Made by a program: the position numbers and the translations under genes
In this document: positions 45,261 through 54,508 of the stretch, in pieces
How the letters are laid out: each line of letters begins with the position of its first letter
Numbering within the stretch: the first letter of the stretch is position 1
The notes under the pieces: model-generated
Seen by the model: only the letters and a program-made list of their open reading frames with translations
Told to the model about the DNA's origin: nothing
Databases searched by the model: none
Assembly: GCA_013043685.1 (NCBI GenBank)
Contig: JABDNT010000002.1
Coordinates: 62,001 to 126,000, forward strand
DNA: 64,000 nucleotides
Source: Flavobacteriaceae bacterium
Lineage (GTDB): Bacteria; Bacteroidota; Bacteroidia; Flavobacteriales; Flavobacteriaceae
Direction of reading: 5' to 3'

Positions 45261-47092
45261 AGCAGGCCATAAAATTTTTGCTGCTATGGCTGTCTGTTTT
45301 TCCGGCCTTAGCACAGAATAGTACGTCCTATTGGCAACAACATGTGGATTATACCATGGAAATTGACATGGACGTTGAAACCTTTCAATATAAAGGAAAG
45401 CAAACCGCTGTTTATACGAATAACTCCCCAGATGTACTGAACCGAATTTTTTATCATTTGCACTTCAATGCTTTTCAGCCGGGAAGTGATATGGACATTC
45501 GCTCCCGAACAATTGCAGATCCTGATGGGCGTGTAGGAGATCGTATATCTAAATTATCTCCTTCCGAAATTGGGTACATCAGGCCTACAGTGCTACGCCA
45601 GGATGGAGTTCCGCTTAAATACGTCGTGGCAGGAACTGTCCTGGAAGTAACTTTGAACAAGCCTTTACAACCCGGAGAATCTACTACCTTCTATATGGAA
45701 TGGGATGCGCAGGTTCCTGTTCAAATTAGAAGAAGTGGCCGTAATAACAGGGATGGGGTGGCGCTATCTATGACACAATGGTATCCGAAAATTGCGGAAT
45801 ACGATTTCCAGGGGTGGCACGCCGATCCTTATATAGGAAGAGAATTTCATGGTGTTTGGGGAAATTTCGATGTTAAGATCACCATAGATGCAGATTATAC
45901 CATAGGCGGTACCGGATACTTGCAGAATGCCGAAGAAGTTGGACACGGGTACGGGCCTGAGGGTCTGAAACCCATGAAACCGAAGAATGGTAAATATACC
46001 TGGCATTTCAACGCACCTAATGTTCACGACTTCACCTGGGCGGCTGACGATGAATATATACACGATAAACTGGAAGGGCCAAATGGAGTAGTGCTGCATT
46101 TTTTGTATAAGAACAACCCTGAAATTATCGAAAACTGGAAGAAGATTCAGCCAAAAACAGCTGAACTGATGCAATTCTTTAATGAAAATATTGGTCCGTA
46201 TCCCTATAAACAATACTCTGTCATCCAAGGTGGGGACGGCGGCATGGAATATGGGATGTGTACATTAATTTCAGGGGGGACACGTTACAGGGGGCTGCTT
46301 GGAACTACTTCTCACGAGCTTGCCCACAGCTGGTTTCAGTTCGTTCTTGCCACCAATGAGAGCAAACATGAGTGGATGGACGAGGGCTTTGCCTCTTATA
46401 TTTCAGCTCGTGCTATGGGTGCAGTAAATAACGAAGTAAAAGCAAATCCCTGGGGAGGTTCGTACCGTGGCTACCGATATATTGCTAAAAGCGGGAATGA
46501 ACAGCCGCAATCTACACACGCCGACCGTTATGCGATCAATCGAGTGTATGGTGTTGCGGCCTACAGTAAAGGTGCTGTTTTCATGGCGCAATTGGGCTAT
46601 GTGATTGGTGAGAAAAATTTAGATAAAACAATAAAGAAATATTTCAACGACTGGGCGTTTAAACATCCAACACCCAATGATTTTATCCGGGTGGCAGAAA
46701 AAGTGTCCGGATTTGAATTAGACTGGTATTTAACAGATTGGACCCAAACTACAAATACTATTGATTACAGTATTGAGAATGTACAGTCTGATAAGGATGG
46801 TACATACATATTCCTTGAGCGAATCGGACTAATGCCGATGCCTATTGACCTAGAGATCGAATATTCTGATGGCAGCAGGGAACTATTTTACATACCGCTT
46901 CAGATGGCAAGAGCAGAGAAACCCGCGGAAAATGACTCTCTTCGCAGAACTGTAATGGCAGATTGGTCCTGGGCTAATCCTGAATACAAAATTTTTGTAG
47001 CGGGAAATAAATCAATTAACAAAGTAATGATTGACCCTTCGGGTCTTATGGCGGACATTAACCCTGAGGACAATGTATTCATAACAGAATAA
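45257..47092 (+). CDS. M1 family metallopeptidase (aminopeptidase), secreted
   Basis: 611 residues with a signal peptide (ends FPALAQ). The exopeptidase motif is GGMEYGM. Zinc motif HELAH places H353, E354 and H357, with third ligand E376 in EWMDEGFASY. It removes N-terminal residues from peptides outside the cytoplasm. Overlaps the S8 gene by 4 nt, so the two peptidases are coupled and may act together on protein substrates. A terminator follows. Confidence 0.94.
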   Translation: MKQAIKFLLLWLSVFPALAQNSTSYWQQHVDYTMEIDMDVETFQYKGKQTAVYTNNSPDVLNRIFYHLHFNAFQPGSDMDIRSRTIADPDGRVGDRISKLSPSEIGYIRPTVLRQDGVPLKYVVAGTVLEVTLNKPLQPGESTTFYMEWDAQVPVQIRRSGRNNRDGVALSMTQWYPKIAEYDFQGWHADPYIGREFHGVWGNFDVKITIDADYTIGGTGYLQNAEEVGHGYGPEGLKPMKPKNGKYTWHFNAPNVHDFTWAADDEYIHDKLEGPNGVVLHFLYKNNPEIIENWKKIQPKTAELMQFFNENIGPYPYKQYSVIQGGDGGMEYGMCTLISGGTRYRGLLGTTSHELAHSWFQFVLATNESKHEWMDEGFASYISARAMGAVNNEVKANPWGGSYRGYRYIAKSGNEQPQSTHADRYAINRVYGVAAYSKGAVFMAQLGYVIGEKNLDKTIKKYFNDWAFKHPTPNDFIRVAEKVSGFELDWYLTDWTQTTNTIDYSIENVQSDKDGTYIFLERIGLMPMPIDLEIEYSDGSRELFYIPLQMARAEKPAENDSLRRTVMADWSWANPEYKIFVAGNKSINKVMIDPSGLMADINPEDNVFITE

Positions 47093-47112
47093 AAATATAT
47101 TCTACTAATTCT

Positions 47113-47140
47113 ACCCGCCGTCACCGGCGGGTTTTTTTTT
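47113..47140 (+). terminator. Terminator after M1 peptidase
   Basis: GC-rich stem ACCCGCCG / CGGCGGGT with loop TCAC, followed by nine T; 20 nt after the peptidase stop. Confidence 0.92.
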
Positions 47141-47148
47141 AAATAGAC

Positions 47149-47156
47149 TACTTTTA
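47149..47156 (+). promoter_or_regulatory. -7 box candidate for rnpA, leaderless geometry
   Basis: TACTTTTA ends 4 nt (CTGC) before the rnpA ATG and follows directly on the upstream terminator. Confidence 0.48.
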
Positions 47157-47160
47157 CTGC

Positions 47161-47529
47161 ATGTCTTTCAAACTTCCAAATAATGAGAAGCTTAAAAGCC
47201 GAAAGATGATTGCGGCGTTATTTTCCGAAGGAAAATCGATCGCAAATTATCCGGTTCGGATGATCTTTTTAGAGCAGGATGAGCTCGATCGAACGAAAGC
47301 CGCTTTTACCGTTCCGAAACGAAATTTTAAACGCGCGGTTGATAGAAATCACTTCAAGCGCCTTATGAGAGAAGCGTACCGATTACATAAAAACAAGTTA
47401 AACCCAAATAATGGGAATCATTTTGCGTTGTTGTTTTTGTATATTGGTCGTAAAGATGGGGGTTTTGGCGAAATTGAAAAAGCCATCGTTTCTCTGCTGA
47501 AAAAACTCCCCGATCTGTCCAATCGATAA
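47161..47529 (+). CDS. rnpA: Ribonuclease P protein component
   Basis: 122 residues, basic. The conserved basic helix FKRAVDRNHFKRLMREAYR contains the RNxxKR RNA-binding motif. It assists the RNase P RNA in 5' tRNA maturation. Not next to rpmH; instead it is followed by the S41 peptidase after 37 nt, a pairing I have seen described for flavobacterial genomes. Confidence 0.94.
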   Translation: MSFKLPNNEKLKSRKMIAALFSEGKSIANYPVRMIFLEQDELDRTKAAFTVPKRNFKRAVDRNHFKRLMREAYRLHKNKLNPNNGNHFALLFLYIGRKDGGFGEIEKAIVSLLKKLPDLSNR

Positions 47530-47566
47530 TTACCTTCAGAAAGGATCTAAATTCAAAATTAGTGTC

Positions 47567-49189
47567 ATGAAAAAGAGAATTATAATTCCAGTCGTCGCAA
47601 TTGCGATTTTATTGACGACCGCCAGTTTTAAAAATGATTTCTTCGAAATAGCGAAGCAAATTGAAATATTCACCACAATGTTCAAAGAACTCAATATGAA
47701 TTATGTGGATGAAGTAACTCCTGCTACCCTGATGGACAAAGCCATTAAAGGTATGCTGGAAGATCTGGATCCCTATACGGTATACTGGAATGAACAGGAG
47801 GTTCAGGACGCCCGGATTAAAAATTCCGGGACCTACACGGGTATTGGCGCTTCGGTGAGGACGCTAAAGGATAAAATTGTAGTAGTAGAGCCGTTTAAAG
47901 GGTATCCCGCAGATGAGGCTGGTTTAAAAGCGGGAGACGAAATCATAAAAATTGGGAATACGGTCCTTTCCGACTTCGACGATGACGCTGGTGAATTATT
48001 GAAAGGAGCCTCCGGTACTTCGGTTGAACTTACTTTCCTCAGGCAGGGAAAAACCCAATCAACATCTCTTACCCGAAAAAAAGTTGCGGTGAAGGCGGTG
48101 CCTTTCTATAAACTATTGGATGACAACATAGGTTATATCGTGTTAACCAAATTCAATCGTAAGACTACAATTGAAACGAAAGCTGCGCTGGAAGAACTTA
48201 AAGCGGATGGAGCGACAAAGATAATTTTAGACCTTCGTGGAAATCCGGGGGGCCTTTTAAATGAAGCTATCAACATTGTAAATCTATTCGTGCCCAAAGG
48301 AGAAGTAATAACCACTACGAAATCTGTTATTGAAAAGTATAATAAGACCTACAGTACGCGCGGTGATCCGGTAGATACTGAAATTCCCCTGGTGGTACTG
48401 GTGAACGGCAGAAGTGCTTCCGCCAGTGAAATTGTTTCAGGGGGCTTACAGGATCTTGATCGCGCAGTAATCGTCGGTGCGCGTAGTTTTGGGAAAGGCC
48501 TCGTTCAAAGGCCTAAAAAGTTAACCTACGGCACACAACTCAAAGTGACTATTTCCAGGTATTACACTCCAAGCGGCAGATGTATTCAGGCATTGGATTA
48601 CTGGAACAGGGATGAGAATGGTGATCCTATTCGGTTGGACCCGAAGGAATACAATTCATTTAAAACCAAAGGAGGAAGAACAGTTTATGACGGTGGAGGA
48701 ATCCTTCCCGATATCGAAGTTGAAACAGCCCAGTTTAGTCCAATAACAACGGCATTATTAAAAGACAATGCCATTTTCGATTACGCCACTAAGTATTACT
48801 ATAAAAATGAAATGGCCGATTGGGCAGATTTTAAATTTTCCGAAGCGGATTTTCAGGACTTTCTGAAATTTTTGAAACAAAATGATTTCAGTTATGAAAC
48901 CCAAACAGAAAAGGAATTTGCTGAAGCATTGCGCAGGTCTGAAGACGATGATCTGAAAAAAGAAATAGAGTCAAGTTACAGGCAGCTAAAAGCTTCTATC
49001 GATAGCGCCAAGGACAAGGCCTTAGTTGATAAAAAAGCAGAGATCATGTCGCTCCTTTCGGATGAAATACTGAAGCGTTATTTTTATCGCGAAGGTTTAT
49101 ATAATTACCAGGTGAAGAACAATTCGGAGATACTTACCGCAATCGAGGTTCTGAATGATGCGAACAGGTATAGCCGAATTCTGAAATAA
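47567..49189 (+). CDS. S41 family C-terminal processing peptidase
   Basis: 540 residues. An N-terminal hydrophobic signal/anchor (~5-20) precedes a PDZ domain (~85-165, GYPADEAGLKAGDEIIKIG). The S41 core follows: the nucleophile is within SASASE (residues 283-288) and the general base is K310 in SFGKGLVQ. A C-terminal helical region (~430-540) completes it. Cleaves C-termini of envelope proteins in the periplasm (CtpA/Prc type). Follows rnpA and precedes the hydroxylase by 6 nt. Confidence 0.94.
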   Translation: MKKRIIIPVVAIAILLTTASFKNDFFEIAKQIEIFTTMFKELNMNYVDEVTPATLMDKAIKGMLEDLDPYTVYWNEQEVQDARIKNSGTYTGIGASVRTLKDKIVVVEPFKGYPADEAGLKAGDEIIKIGNTVLSDFDDDAGELLKGASGTSVELTFLRQGKTQSTSLTRKKVAVKAVPFYKLLDDNIGYIVLTKFNRKTTIETKAALEELKADGATKIILDLRGNPGGLLNEAINIVNLFVPKGEVITTTKSVIEKYNKTYSTRGDPVDTEIPLVVLVNGRSASASEIVSGGLQDLDRAVIVGARSFGKGLVQRPKKLTYGTQLKVTISRYYTPSGRCIQALDYWNRDENGDPIRLDPKEYNSFKTKGGRTVYDGGGILPDIEVETAQFSPITTALLKDNAIFDYATKYYYKNEMADWADFKFSEADFQDFLKFLKQNDFSYETQTEKEFAEALRRSEDDDLKKEIESSYRQLKASIDSAKDKALVDKKAEIMSLLSDEILKRYFYREGLYNYQVKNNSEILTAIEVLNDANRYSRILK

Positions 49190-49195
49190 TTTCAA

Positions 49196-50017
49196 ATGGA
49201 GGGATTCTTAGATTTTTTTGAAAATATGCCTATTTGGATGAAGGCTGGCTGGATCTTTTTCGTGCTAGCCGTATTTTGGATCCTGGAGGGAAATTACAGT
49301 CAGTTCGGCTTTAAATACAGAAAATGGAGGCATGCGAAAGTTAATTTTGTGCTGCTGCTCTTCGTTATGATCATTAATGCGGTCTTTGGAATTGCTACTG
49401 CTGGGGTCTTTGTGTGGCTGGCCGAATCTAATTTCGGATTACTACACCTCTTCGAAGCACCAATTTGGGTTGAGCTGTTGTTGTCCATACTTGTCCTGGA
49501 CCTCATTGCCCAGTATACCGTTCATTTTTTGCTTCACAAGGTTCCTGCTATGTGGCGGCTTCATTTGGTGCATCACAGCGATAAGCATGTGGATGTCACC
49601 ACAGGTACCCGGCATCACCCCGTCGATTTTATTATCAGGGAACTATTCGCTCTGGGCGCAGTAGTAATTATGGGAATGCCAATAGCTTTCTATTTCTTTT
49701 ATCGAATTATAAGCGTACTGTTCACCTACTTCACCCACGCCAATATGGCCTTACCGCTTTGGTTGGATAGGGGTTTAAGCTATGTAATAGTCACCCCGAA
49801 CATGCATAAATTTCACCATCATTACCAATTACCGTGGACAGATACTAACTACGGAAATATGCTCTCAATCTGGGACCGGATTTTTGGGACCTTTGTTTAC
49901 GGTAATGTGGAAGATATTCAATACGGTATTGATGTTGCAGATCATCGTGATGATGAGAGTATTGGTGTCCAGCTGGGAATTCCTTTTGACGGGTCGGTTC
50001 GCAAGTTTAGACAATAG
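49196..50017 (+). CDS. Sterol desaturase / fatty acid hydroxylase family protein
   Basis: 273 residues with about five transmembrane helices. The di-iron His motifs are in order: HFLLHK, HLVHHSDKH, and HKFHHH (residues ~115-205), with TRHHPVD between. Integral-membrane hydroxylases of this family act on fatty acids, sterols or carotenoids; the substrate cannot be told here. Starts 6 nt after the S41 peptidase, so probably co-transcribed. Confidence 0.88.
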   Translation: MEGFLDFFENMPIWMKAGWIFFVLAVFWILEGNYSQFGFKYRKWRHAKVNFVLLLFVMIINAVFGIATAGVFVWLAESNFGLLHLFEAPIWVELLLSILVLDLIAQYTVHFLLHKVPAMWRLHLVHHSDKHVDVTTGTRHHPVDFIIRELFALGAVVIMGMPIAFYFFYRIISVLFTYFTHANMALPLWLDRGLSYVIVTPNMHKFHHHYQLPWTDTNYGNMLSIWDRIFGTFVYGNVEDIQYGIDVADHRDDESIGVQLGIPFDGSVRKFRQ

Positions 50018-50070
50018 CGATTCAGGGCGGAAATTTGCGAAACCCGACAAGAATCCTTATATTCTTTTAT

Positions 50071-50442
50071 ATGATATATTCAGAAAAAGAAGAGAACAAG
50101 GACAAGTTACAGGAATCGATCAACTATCTAGAGAACAAAGGGTTTGAAAATATTAAAGCCGATCTAGACGGGTATGAAAAACCAAAAAGCTATTTAAAGA
50201 AAAGCACCAACGAGTTCATCGCCCCTGATATAGTGGCTGAACGAGCCGGCATAAAACACTATTTTGAAGTCGGTTTAAAGAGCGAACAAAAAAAGCTACT
50301 TAAATCCAAGTGGCGTTTTCTTGAGGTGCTAAGCCGAATGAAAGAACATCGGTTTAAGATTATTACTTATCACGGGCATTTCAGATTCACGAATGAATTG
50401 CTAAAAGACCTTAACCTGGATAAAAAACTCATTAGAATTTAA
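50071..50442 (+). CDS. Small uncharacterised protein with a weak PD-(D/E)XK-like pattern
   Basis: 123 residues from ATG 50071; the frame also opens at an ATG at 50035 but its N-terminus is less plausible. Charged, helical N-terminus (SEKEENKDKLQESINYL), then FIAPDIVAERAGIKHYFEVGLK, where PD followed by a beta strand with E-x3-K recalls a PD-(D/E)XK nuclease core with unusual spacing. It ends with a helix and KIITYHGHFRF. No family is recognised. Convergent with amt, 3 nt apart. Confidence 0.55.
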   Translation: MIYSEKEENKDKLQESINYLENKGFENIKADLDGYEKPKSYLKKSTNEFIAPDIVAERAGIKHYFEVGLKSEQKKLLKSKWRFLEVLSRMKEHRFKIITYHGHFRFTNELLKDLNLDKKLIRI

Positions 50443-50445
50443 CTG

Positions 50446-51753
50446 CTAATTGATATTTTCTCCGTGTTGGGATGCGTCTAAGCCGCGATATTCCTGGTCC
50501 TCCCTTACTCGCATTGAAAGAAGCAAGTCGGTTACTTTGTATAAAATCCAACTTCCTGTAAAAGTAAAAAGAGCTACCAGCAACAAGGCGAGCATATGAT
50601 ACATGAAAGTTGATGTTTCACCATAGATAAGGCCAACATCTTTCGCTAGAATTCCGGTCAGGATCATACCAACAATTCCACCCACTCCGTGGCTGGGAAA
50701 TACGTCCAGGGTGTCGTCTATTTCAGATTTCTTATTAAGTCGGATAGCAAAATTACTTACTATAGCCGCTACGAAACCAATAAATATACTCTGTCCCAGG
50801 GTAACAAATCCTGCCGCTGGAGTGATAGCGACCAGGCCAACGATGGCCCCAATACAAGCGCCTAAGGACGACATTTTCCTGTTTTGAAATCGATCCAGGA
50901 AGATCCAGGTTATCATACTGGCTGCGGAGGCCAGGTTAGTATTTGCAAAGGCTACTACAGCATCCGTATTAGCTCCTAAGGCCGAGCCGGAATTGAACCC
51001 GAACCAACCAAACCACAATAGGCCTGTTCCCAGTATTACGAAAGGAATGTTAGCGGGCCTTTCCATTCTTTCTTTTCTTTTTCCAAGGTACAGAGCACCG
51101 GCCAATGCCGCGATTCCCGCCGACATATGCACCACCGTTCCTCCGGCGAAATCGAGGACGCCCCAGTTTCGTAATAACCCATCCGGATGCCAGGTCATAT
51201 GAGCTAAAGGAGAATATATGAACACCGAGAATAGCACCATGAAAAGAATATAGCTTCTGAACCGGATACGTTCTGCGAAGCTTCCTGTAATAAGCGCAGG
51301 TGTTATAATTGCAAATTTCAGTTGGAACAACGCAAAGATCAGGAATGGTATAGAGTCGGAAAAATCAGCGTTTGGTGACAGCGTTACTCCTTTAAAATTA
51401 AAATAGGTAAATGGATTTCCTATTATACCGCCTATGCTTTCTCCAAAAGCCAGGCTGAACCCCACAACCACCCAAAGTACGCTAATTACCCCCAGTGCTA
51501 CGAAGCTTTGAAGCATGGTAGAGATAACACTTTTCTTGCTAACCATTCCCCCATAAAAAAAGGCGAGACCCGGTGTCATTAATAATACAAATGCGCTGGC
51601 AACGATCATCCATGCCGTATCTCCAGAATCGATGTCGCCGCTACCCTGGATAAATTCATATTCAGCACTGAATAATAAACTGATTAACACAAATACCGCA
51701 AGAACGATAAAATTCAATCTTCTGCCCATACCCCCTAAATTTTGATGGTTCAA
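50446..51753 (-). CDS. amt: Ammonium transporter
   Basis: 435 residues from a TTG at 51753. That codon sits 4 nt after a -7 box (leaderless geometry); the next in-frame start is ATG 51729 (427 residues), giving the same mature protein. A signal-like helix precedes the Amt core of eleven helices. The core has DTAWMIVASAFVLLMTPG, FAGGTVVHMSAG, and the pore His region FPSHGVGGIVGMI. Imports ammonium under nitrogen limitation. No glnK/PII gene is adjacent, which is unusual for amt. Confidence 0.93.
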   Translation of the reverse strand: MNHQNLGGMGRRLNFIVLAVFVLISLLFSAEYEFIQGSGDIDSGDTAWMIVASAFVLLMTPGLAFFYGGMVSKKSVISTMLQSFVALGVISVLWVVVGFSLAFGESIGGIIGNPFTYFNFKGVTLSPNADFSDSIPFLIFALFQLKFAIITPALITGSFAERIRFRSYILFMVLFSVFIYSPLAHMTWHPDGLLRNWGVLDFAGGTVVHMSAGIAALAGALYLGKRKERMERPANIPFVILGTGLLWFGWFGFNSGSALGANTDAVVAFANTNLASAASMITWIFLDRFQNRKMSSLGACIGAIVGLVAITPAAGFVTLGQSIFIGFVAAIVSNFAIRLNKKSEIDDTLDVFPSHGVGGIVGMILTGILAKDVGLIYGETSTFMYHMLALLLVALFTFTGSWILYKVTDLLLSMRVREDQEYRGLDASQHGENIN

Positions 51754-51757
51754 GCGT

Positions 51758-51765
51758 TAAAAATA
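51758..51765 (-). promoter_or_regulatory. -7 box candidate for amt, leaderless geometry
   Basis: Reads TATTTTTA on the minus strand and ends 4 nt (ACGC) before a TTG start codon, exactly as in the MATE gene. Confidence 0.45.
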
Positions 51766-51863
51766 TCTAATTGCTGCGATTAGCCCCCCAAAAAATTATT
51801 CAATCTTATTAACAATTGAGTATTTACTAATAAATGCCCCTAAAAAATAAATATATAGTAAAA

Positions 51864-52310
51864 TTAAGCCGGTGTTTTTATCATGGCTATATGTGGAATG
51901 CCGTCTTCGAGATATTCTTCTCCTGTTGATTCGAAGCCATGGGCATTATAAAAACCTTTTAGATAGGTTTGAGCAGATACTTTTACCGTCTCTGTTTGGT
52001 AGTACTTCAAGATTGCGTCAAGCGATTCTTTCATAATTATATGTCCGTAATCCTTACCTCTGAAATGTTTGGAAACTACCACCCGCCCAATAGCCGCTTC
52101 CTTAAAATAAATTCCGGGCGCAAAACACCGGGTGTAAGCAGCTAATGTTCCATTTGAAAAACCAAGGACATGAAGTGCTTTTTCATCCTTGCCGTCAATA
52201 TCCTGATACACACAGTCCTGTTCAACAACAAAAACTTCACTTCGTAGTTGAAGTAAGTCGTGTAACTCTTTTAAGGACAATGAATCGAATGTCTTAACAA
52301 CTATTTCCAT
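51864..52310 (-). CDS. GNAT acetyltransferase, ElaA-like
   Basis: 148 residues. The ElaA pattern is clear: LHDLLQLRSEVFVVEQDCVYQDIDGKD near the N-terminus, the acetyl-CoA loop VSKHFRGKDYGH (R-G-x-x-Y/G), and YNAHGFESTGEEYLEDGIPH near the end. Substrate unknown. It follows the CDF gene by 3 nt and is the last gene of an rpiB-CDF-GNAT unit. Confidence 0.88.
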   Translation of the reverse strand: MEIVVKTFDSLSLKELHDLLQLRSEVFVVEQDCVYQDIDGKDEKALHVLGFSNGTLAAYTRCFAPGIYFKEAAIGRVVVSKHFRGKDYGHIIMKESLDAILKYYQTETVKVSAQTYLKGFYNAHGFESTGEEYLEDGIPHIAMIKTPA

Positions 52311-52313
52311 ATA

Positions 52314-53231
52314 CTAATCTTGAACAATAATTTCCTTGGGATCGTCCTTCTGATATTCCGGCTGAATATTCACGTGATTGATCCCAAACTCGTCATGTAA
52401 AATGAGCTCGACCTCATCAAGGATCGCGTCAAACTCTGATAAAGTTATGTCATTATGGAAATCGATATGTGCTTCAAGATGATTCTCCTGTTCATTAAGT
52501 TGCCAAATATGAATATGATGCACGTTCTTAATTTCAGGATGCGCTGAAATCGCGGATCTTAGTTTTTCCAGGTCAACGTCTTCAGGGCTAAACAACATGA
52601 GTACACGAAAGGAGCTTCGCAGTAAATCATAACCCATAATAATAAGATATACAGCAATCAGCACCGTTAACACACTATCCACCCAGAACCATCCAAAATA
52701 TTTCATTAACAGACCGCCTACAAGAACCGCTACGGAGGCAGACATATCGGTAAGTAAGTGCAGATACGCAGACCGCATATTCATGTTCTCCCGGGAGCTC
52801 TTCCGTAGCAATAAAACACTAAGTCCGTTTGCCAGTATGCCTAAAAGAGCCAGCCATATTACAAGGCCGCTCTTTATATCCTGAGGGTTGAAAAAACGAA
52901 GGATTGCTTCGTAGATAAGATAAACAGCAACAACCAGCAGGGTTGCTGCATTCACGAAGGCCGCAATGATCTCAGCTCGTTTATAACCAAATGTTCTGTT
53001 GAACGACGCCTTTTTCTTTGCAAACCGGTTTGCAACGTAACTAATAATCAGGGAAAGGACATCGCTGAAATTATGAAGGGCATCACTAATTAATGCAAGG
53101 CTTCCGGACACTATGCCTCCAATAACCTGTGCAACCGTAATAATGATGTTGAGAAATATAGAAATAAGCAGGTTTCTGCCTTTCACATCGGAGTGGTCGT
53201 GTTGATGGTGATGTGAATGATTATGTCCCAT
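52314..53231 (-). CDS. Cation diffusion facilitator transporter (Zn/Cd/Co exporter, CzcD/ZitB-like)
   Basis: 305 residues. A His-rich N-terminus (MGHNHSHHHQHDHSD) precedes six transmembrane helices (~20-215), with the metal-site pattern SDALHNFSD in TM2 and LLTDMSASV in TM5. A cytoplasmic C-terminal domain follows (~220-305, HPEIKNVHHIHIWQL). Exports Zn2+ or similar divalent metals using the proton gradient at the inner membrane. Lies between rpiB (9 nt) and the ElaA-like gene. Confidence 0.93.
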   Translation of the reverse strand: MGHNHSHHHQHDHSDVKGRNLLISIFLNIIITVAQVIGGIVSGSLALISDALHNFSDVLSLIISYVANRFAKKKASFNRTFGYKRAEIIAAFVNAATLLVVAVYLIYEAILRFFNPQDIKSGLVIWLALLGILANGLSVLLLRKSSRENMNMRSAYLHLLTDMSASVAVLVGGLLMKYFGWFWVDSVLTVLIAVYLIIMGYDLLRSSFRVLMLFSPEDVDLEKLRSAISAHPEIKNVHHIHIWQLNEQENHLEAHIDFHNDITLSEFDAILDEVELILHDEFGINHVNIQPEYQKDDPKEIIVQD

Positions 53232-53240
53232 ATTAAAAAA

Positions 53241-53672
53241 TTACACGCAAGCGATCTTATCAACTCGGCGTTGGTGTCGGCCGCCTTCAAAAGGCGTTTC
53301 AAGAAATGTTTTTACCATTTCTATAGCTTGTGGTTCGCTGGTAAATCGTGCTGGAATACTCAATATGTTCGCATCATTATGCTCTCTCGCTAAAGCGGTA
53401 ATTTCCTTTGTCCAACATAATGCCGACCTCACTTTCTGATGCTTGTTGGCTGTCATTGAGGCACCATTTCCACTACCACAAATTATAATACCGAAATCAA
53501 CTTCGTTTTCAGAGACGGCTTTTGCAACCGGATGGACGAAGTCCGGGTAGTCCACGCTGTCGCTAGAGTTTGTTCCAAAATTCTGTACCTCATGCCCGGC
53601 ACTTTCCAGGTAGTTTATAATTTTGTTTTTATAATCCGTTCCTGCGTGGTCATTACCGATAGCTATTTTCAT
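53241..53672 (-). CDS. rpiB: Ribose-5-phosphate isomerase B
   Basis: 143 residues. N-terminal IAIGNDHAGTDYKN carries the substrate His, the CGSGNGASMTANK loop carries the catalytic Cys, and the HNDANILSIPARF segment is conserved. It interconverts ribose 5-phosphate and ribulose 5-phosphate in the pentose phosphate pathway. First gene of the rpiB-CDF-GNAT unit; a perfect -7 box precedes it. Confidence 0.96.
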   Translation of the reverse strand: MKIAIGNDHAGTDYKNKIINYLESAGHEVQNFGTNSSDSVDYPDFVHPVAKAVSENEVDFGIIICGSGNGASMTANKHQKVRSALCWTKEITALAREHNDANILSIPARFTSEPQAIEMVKTFLETPFEGGRHQRRVDKIACV

Positions 53673-53690
53673 AATAAGAATTCCTTTTTA

Positions 53691-53698
53691 CAAAGATA
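53691..53698 (-). promoter_or_regulatory. -7 box for the rpiB unit
   Basis: Reads TATCTTTG on the minus strand, a perfect TAnnTTTG match, 18 nt before the rpiB ATG. Confidence 0.5.
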
Positions 53699-54207
53699 CT
53701 AATTCAGATATTCAGGGAATTGAATCTGTTCATTATCAATCACGCAGTTTTTAACAATCACGAAAAATCTTATTAAGAACAACAATTGATCTTAGTTGAT
53801 AAATATGTTAATACCTGTTCATTCAATTGATAGAAAAATATTTGTTGATCTCGAATAAGTTTTCCATATATAATTAATTTGAGTAACTGCAAATTTTTTA
53901 ATGCTATTTTGTTAGTCTGTTTTCAGATCAAAAGAGTGACTTCCCAACATTATTTTAGAAAATACTTATTAAAATTTAGTTGTTAAGACATCTTATTCAC
54001 ATCTGTTAATCTAATACTACAAAGGTCTATTTTTCAATGGGTATCGGTCTGAAGTATATGTTTAAAACTAATCGACAAAAAAGTATAAGATAATATCAAA
54101 ACAAATATCGAAAAACTTATTGATGAAGTTAACACACTATAATCATCATCATTTTTAATTTAAATTTTAAAGAAAAAAATATTGATGTGATATATGCTGT
54201 TGAAAAG
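53699..54207. other. Long AT-rich non-coding gap
   Basis: About 510 bp without a plausible ORF on either strand, clearly more AT-rich than the surrounding genes. It contains TTATTCACA at 53993-54001 (a perfect TTATNCACA DnaA-box form) and near-matches such as TTTTCCATA (~53870) and TGTTGAAAA (~54199). Short recurring words include CAATTGAT and TGTTAAT. This could be a replication-related or regulatory region, an sRNA locus or decayed sequence; the sequence does not decide. Confidence 0.4.
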
Positions 54208-54447
54208 TTATACGATTCTCAAATTTGCAGAGTTATTTAAGTTTTCTATAATTTCCTTTGCCTTAGGGATATCTTCCAGATGGACTTTGAGTCGAATACC
54301 TCCAATTGCGTTGCTATGAAAAGGAAGAACACTTATCATGGTTTCGTTCTGAAAGACATGTCTGATTTCATTATGCTCCAGTAATAGGCGAAGTACCGCA
54401 TACTCGCTGGGATAGGTAAAAATAGCTATGGTTTCGAACTGTTCCAT
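54208..54447 (-). CDS. DUF2007 putative signal-transducing protein
   Basis: 79 residues matching DUF2007: TIAIFTYPSEYAVLRLLLEHNEIRHVFQNE followed by RLKVHLEDIPKAKEIIE, a compact alpha/beta ferredoxin-like pattern (PII/GlnB-like in shape). Function unproven. Divergent from rnr across an 87-bp gap. (Motif positions: ~7-36 and ~51-67.). Confidence 0.85.
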   Translation of the reverse strand: MEQFETIAIFTYPSEYAVLRLLLEHNEIRHVFQNETMISVLPFHSNAIGGIRLKVHLEDIPKAKEIIENLNNSANLRIV

Positions 54448-54508
54448 TCTGTTATTACTAATGTATTAAATCTTTGTATAATTCTGATACCGATTATCAT
54501 ATAAAGCG

